Of a stretch of DNA of 64,000 nt, positions 63,212 to 64,000 are shown in pieces. Origin of the DNA: Actimicrobium sp047621345 (GTDB taxonomy: Bacteria; Pseudomonadota; Gammaproteobacteria; Burkholderiales; Burkholderiaceae_D); assembly GCA_047621345.1 (NCBI GenBank), contig JBLHLW010000013.1:11202-75201 (forward strand), read 5' to 3'. Made by a program: the position numbers and the translations under genes. A model generated the notes under the pieces. That model was not told where the DNA came from and did no database searches. It saw nothing but the letters and a program-made list of their open reading frames with translations. How positions within the stretch are numbered: position 1 is the first letter of the stretch; every line of letters starts with the position of its first letter.

Positions 63212-64000
63212 TGTCCCTTTATTCCGGAAAAAAAATCGCGTTGCTGACACAACATGGCAAAGAGCAGGTCATCGCCCCCCTATTGGAGCCGGCTCTAGGT
63301 TGCACGATAGAACATGTCACCGGCTTCGATACCGACCAACTCGGCACCTTCACGCGGGACATCCCGAGACCAGGAACGCAGCTCGATGCTGCGCGTCGCA
63401 AGGCGCGCATCGGGATGAACTTGTCAGGCTGCGCGCTCGGGATGGCCAGCGAAGGAAGTTTCGTCCCGGACCCTTACACCGGGATGTTCCCCTGGAACCT
63501 TGAGCTGCTGATATTGATCGATGATCACCTGGGAATTGAAGTAGTCGGCATGGCACAAGGCGCTGGCCACAGCGCACATATTGACGCCCGCGATTGGCAA
63601 ACGGTTGAATCCTTTGCCAATCGCCAAGGGTTTCCGCAACACCATCTGGTACTTCGCCCCCAGAACCGGGACGATCCACGCGTCCGGAAGGGCATTGCCG
63701 ATTGGGCCCGGCTCAGGTCATGTTTCGATGACTGTGTTGCGCAATCGGATAACCAGCAGGTATTCATCGAGACCGACCTGCGCGCCTTCGCCAATCCGAG
63801 TCGCATGGAGCATATTCGGCAAGCGGCGGTCGATCTGCTTGCACGCCTGGCATCTCTTTGCCCAGCCTGCGAAACCCCCGGCTATTGGGTAACCGAGCGA
63901 CAACCGGGGCTTCCCTGTGCAGCGTGCTGCCTGCCGACCTCCACCTATCGCAGCGAGGTGTGGACATGCCTGCGTTGCCAGCACAGGTCGGTACAAAAGA
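63211..64000 (+). CDS. DUF6671-type zinc-ribbon protein, 3' truncated by window edge
   Basis: The frame from ATG 63211 (overlapping the dabA stop by one base) stays open for 263 codons to the window edge. It starts MSLYSGKKIALLTQHGKEQV and contains RKARIGMNLSGCALGMASEG and DPYTGMFPWNLELLILID. Near the end are two CxxC pairs (CPAC, CAAC) and a third (CLRC), a zinc-ribbon-like region. This matches the DUF6671 pattern as I remember it. Tight coupling to dabA suggests a part in inorganic-carbon uptake, which is not established. Confidence 0.75.
   Translation, partial: MSLYSGKKIALLTQHGKEQVIAPLLEPALGCTIEHVTGFDTDQLGTFTRDIPRPGTQLDAARRKARIGMNLSGCALGMASEGSFVPDPYTGMFPWNLELLILIDDHLGIEVVGMAQGAGHSAHIDARDWQTVESFANRQGFPQHHLVLRPQNRDDPRVRKGIADWARLRSCFDDCVAQSDNQQVFIETDLRAFANPSRMEHIRQAAVDLLARLASLCPACETPGYWVTERQPGLPCAACCLPTSTYRSEVWTCLRCQHRSVQK

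Noticed and set aside
1..64000. tRNA, rRNA, riboswitch or complete insertion sequence
   Set aside because: Reading both strands I found no convincing cloverleaf, ribosomal segment, known riboswitch core or intact transposase gene.

Overview
The window looks like chromosomal DNA of a motile betaproteobacterium (Burkholderiales, most likely Oxalobacteraceae). The evidence is the flagellar gene order (fliE divergent from fliFGHIJK-fliLMNOPQR; flgBCDEFGHIJKL divergent from flgA-flgMN), the two-domain FlgJ, the moderately high GC content and the general character of the accessory genes. There are no rRNA or tRNA genes, no CRISPR array and no intact insertion sequence.

Layout. (1) Positions 1-7598 hold the 3' part of a giant Calx-beta repeat surface protein with a type I secretion-like C-terminus; it runs off the left edge. 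(2) 7.6-10.4 kb is a small accessory island. A LysR regulator is divergent from two tandem paralogous small proteins, one cytoplasmic and one with a signal peptide. Decayed transposase, ATPase and tyrosine-recombinase fragments flank them. (3) 10.4-15.1 kb carries a small membrane protein, an Mla/MCE-type lipid-transport cluster (permease, MCE protein, lipoprotein, no ATPase) and an ammonium transporter with a sigma-54-type promoter. (4) 15.4-40.7 kb is the flagellar basal body, hook and export gene set in two large blocks. Between them are two unassigned genes, one secreted and one disordered. Sigma-28-like promoters precede flgM and flgK. (5) 40.7-48.6 kb carries a PQQ-dependent dehydrogenase with a diheme cytochrome c, small regulators, a hotdog thioesterase, a MarR-MFS pair, a Fur-box-preceded gene, a WXXGXW-repeat protein and part of a cystine-type ABC importer. 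(6) 48.9-53.3 kb is a tightly coupled trio: outer-membrane protein, PstS-like periplasmic protein and membrane GGDEF-EAL protein. (7) 53.4-58.1 kb holds a truncated EamA transporter, a 1089-residue alanine-rich coiled-coil protein with a C-terminal membrane anchor, and a JmjC/cupin oxygenase. (8) 58.1-64.0 kb is an inorganic-carbon uptake locus: a NhaR-like LysR gene divergent from dabB-dabA, followed by a zinc-ribbon DUF6671-type gene that runs off the right edge.

Working together: the fli and flg blocks encode nearly the whole export apparatus, C-ring, rod, hook and rings. Flagellin, cap, motor, chemotaxis and flhDC genes must lie elsewhere. FlgM and FlgN, together with the apparent sigma-28 control of flgK, fit the hook-completion checkpoint. 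DabA and DabB would supply bicarbonate from the proton gradient. The outer-membrane/PstS-like/GGDEF-EAL trio looks like a signalling unit that senses a periplasmic ligand and alters cyclic di-GMP. The least explained gene is the giant coiled-coil protein, whose internal repeats are spaced in exact multiples of seven residues.
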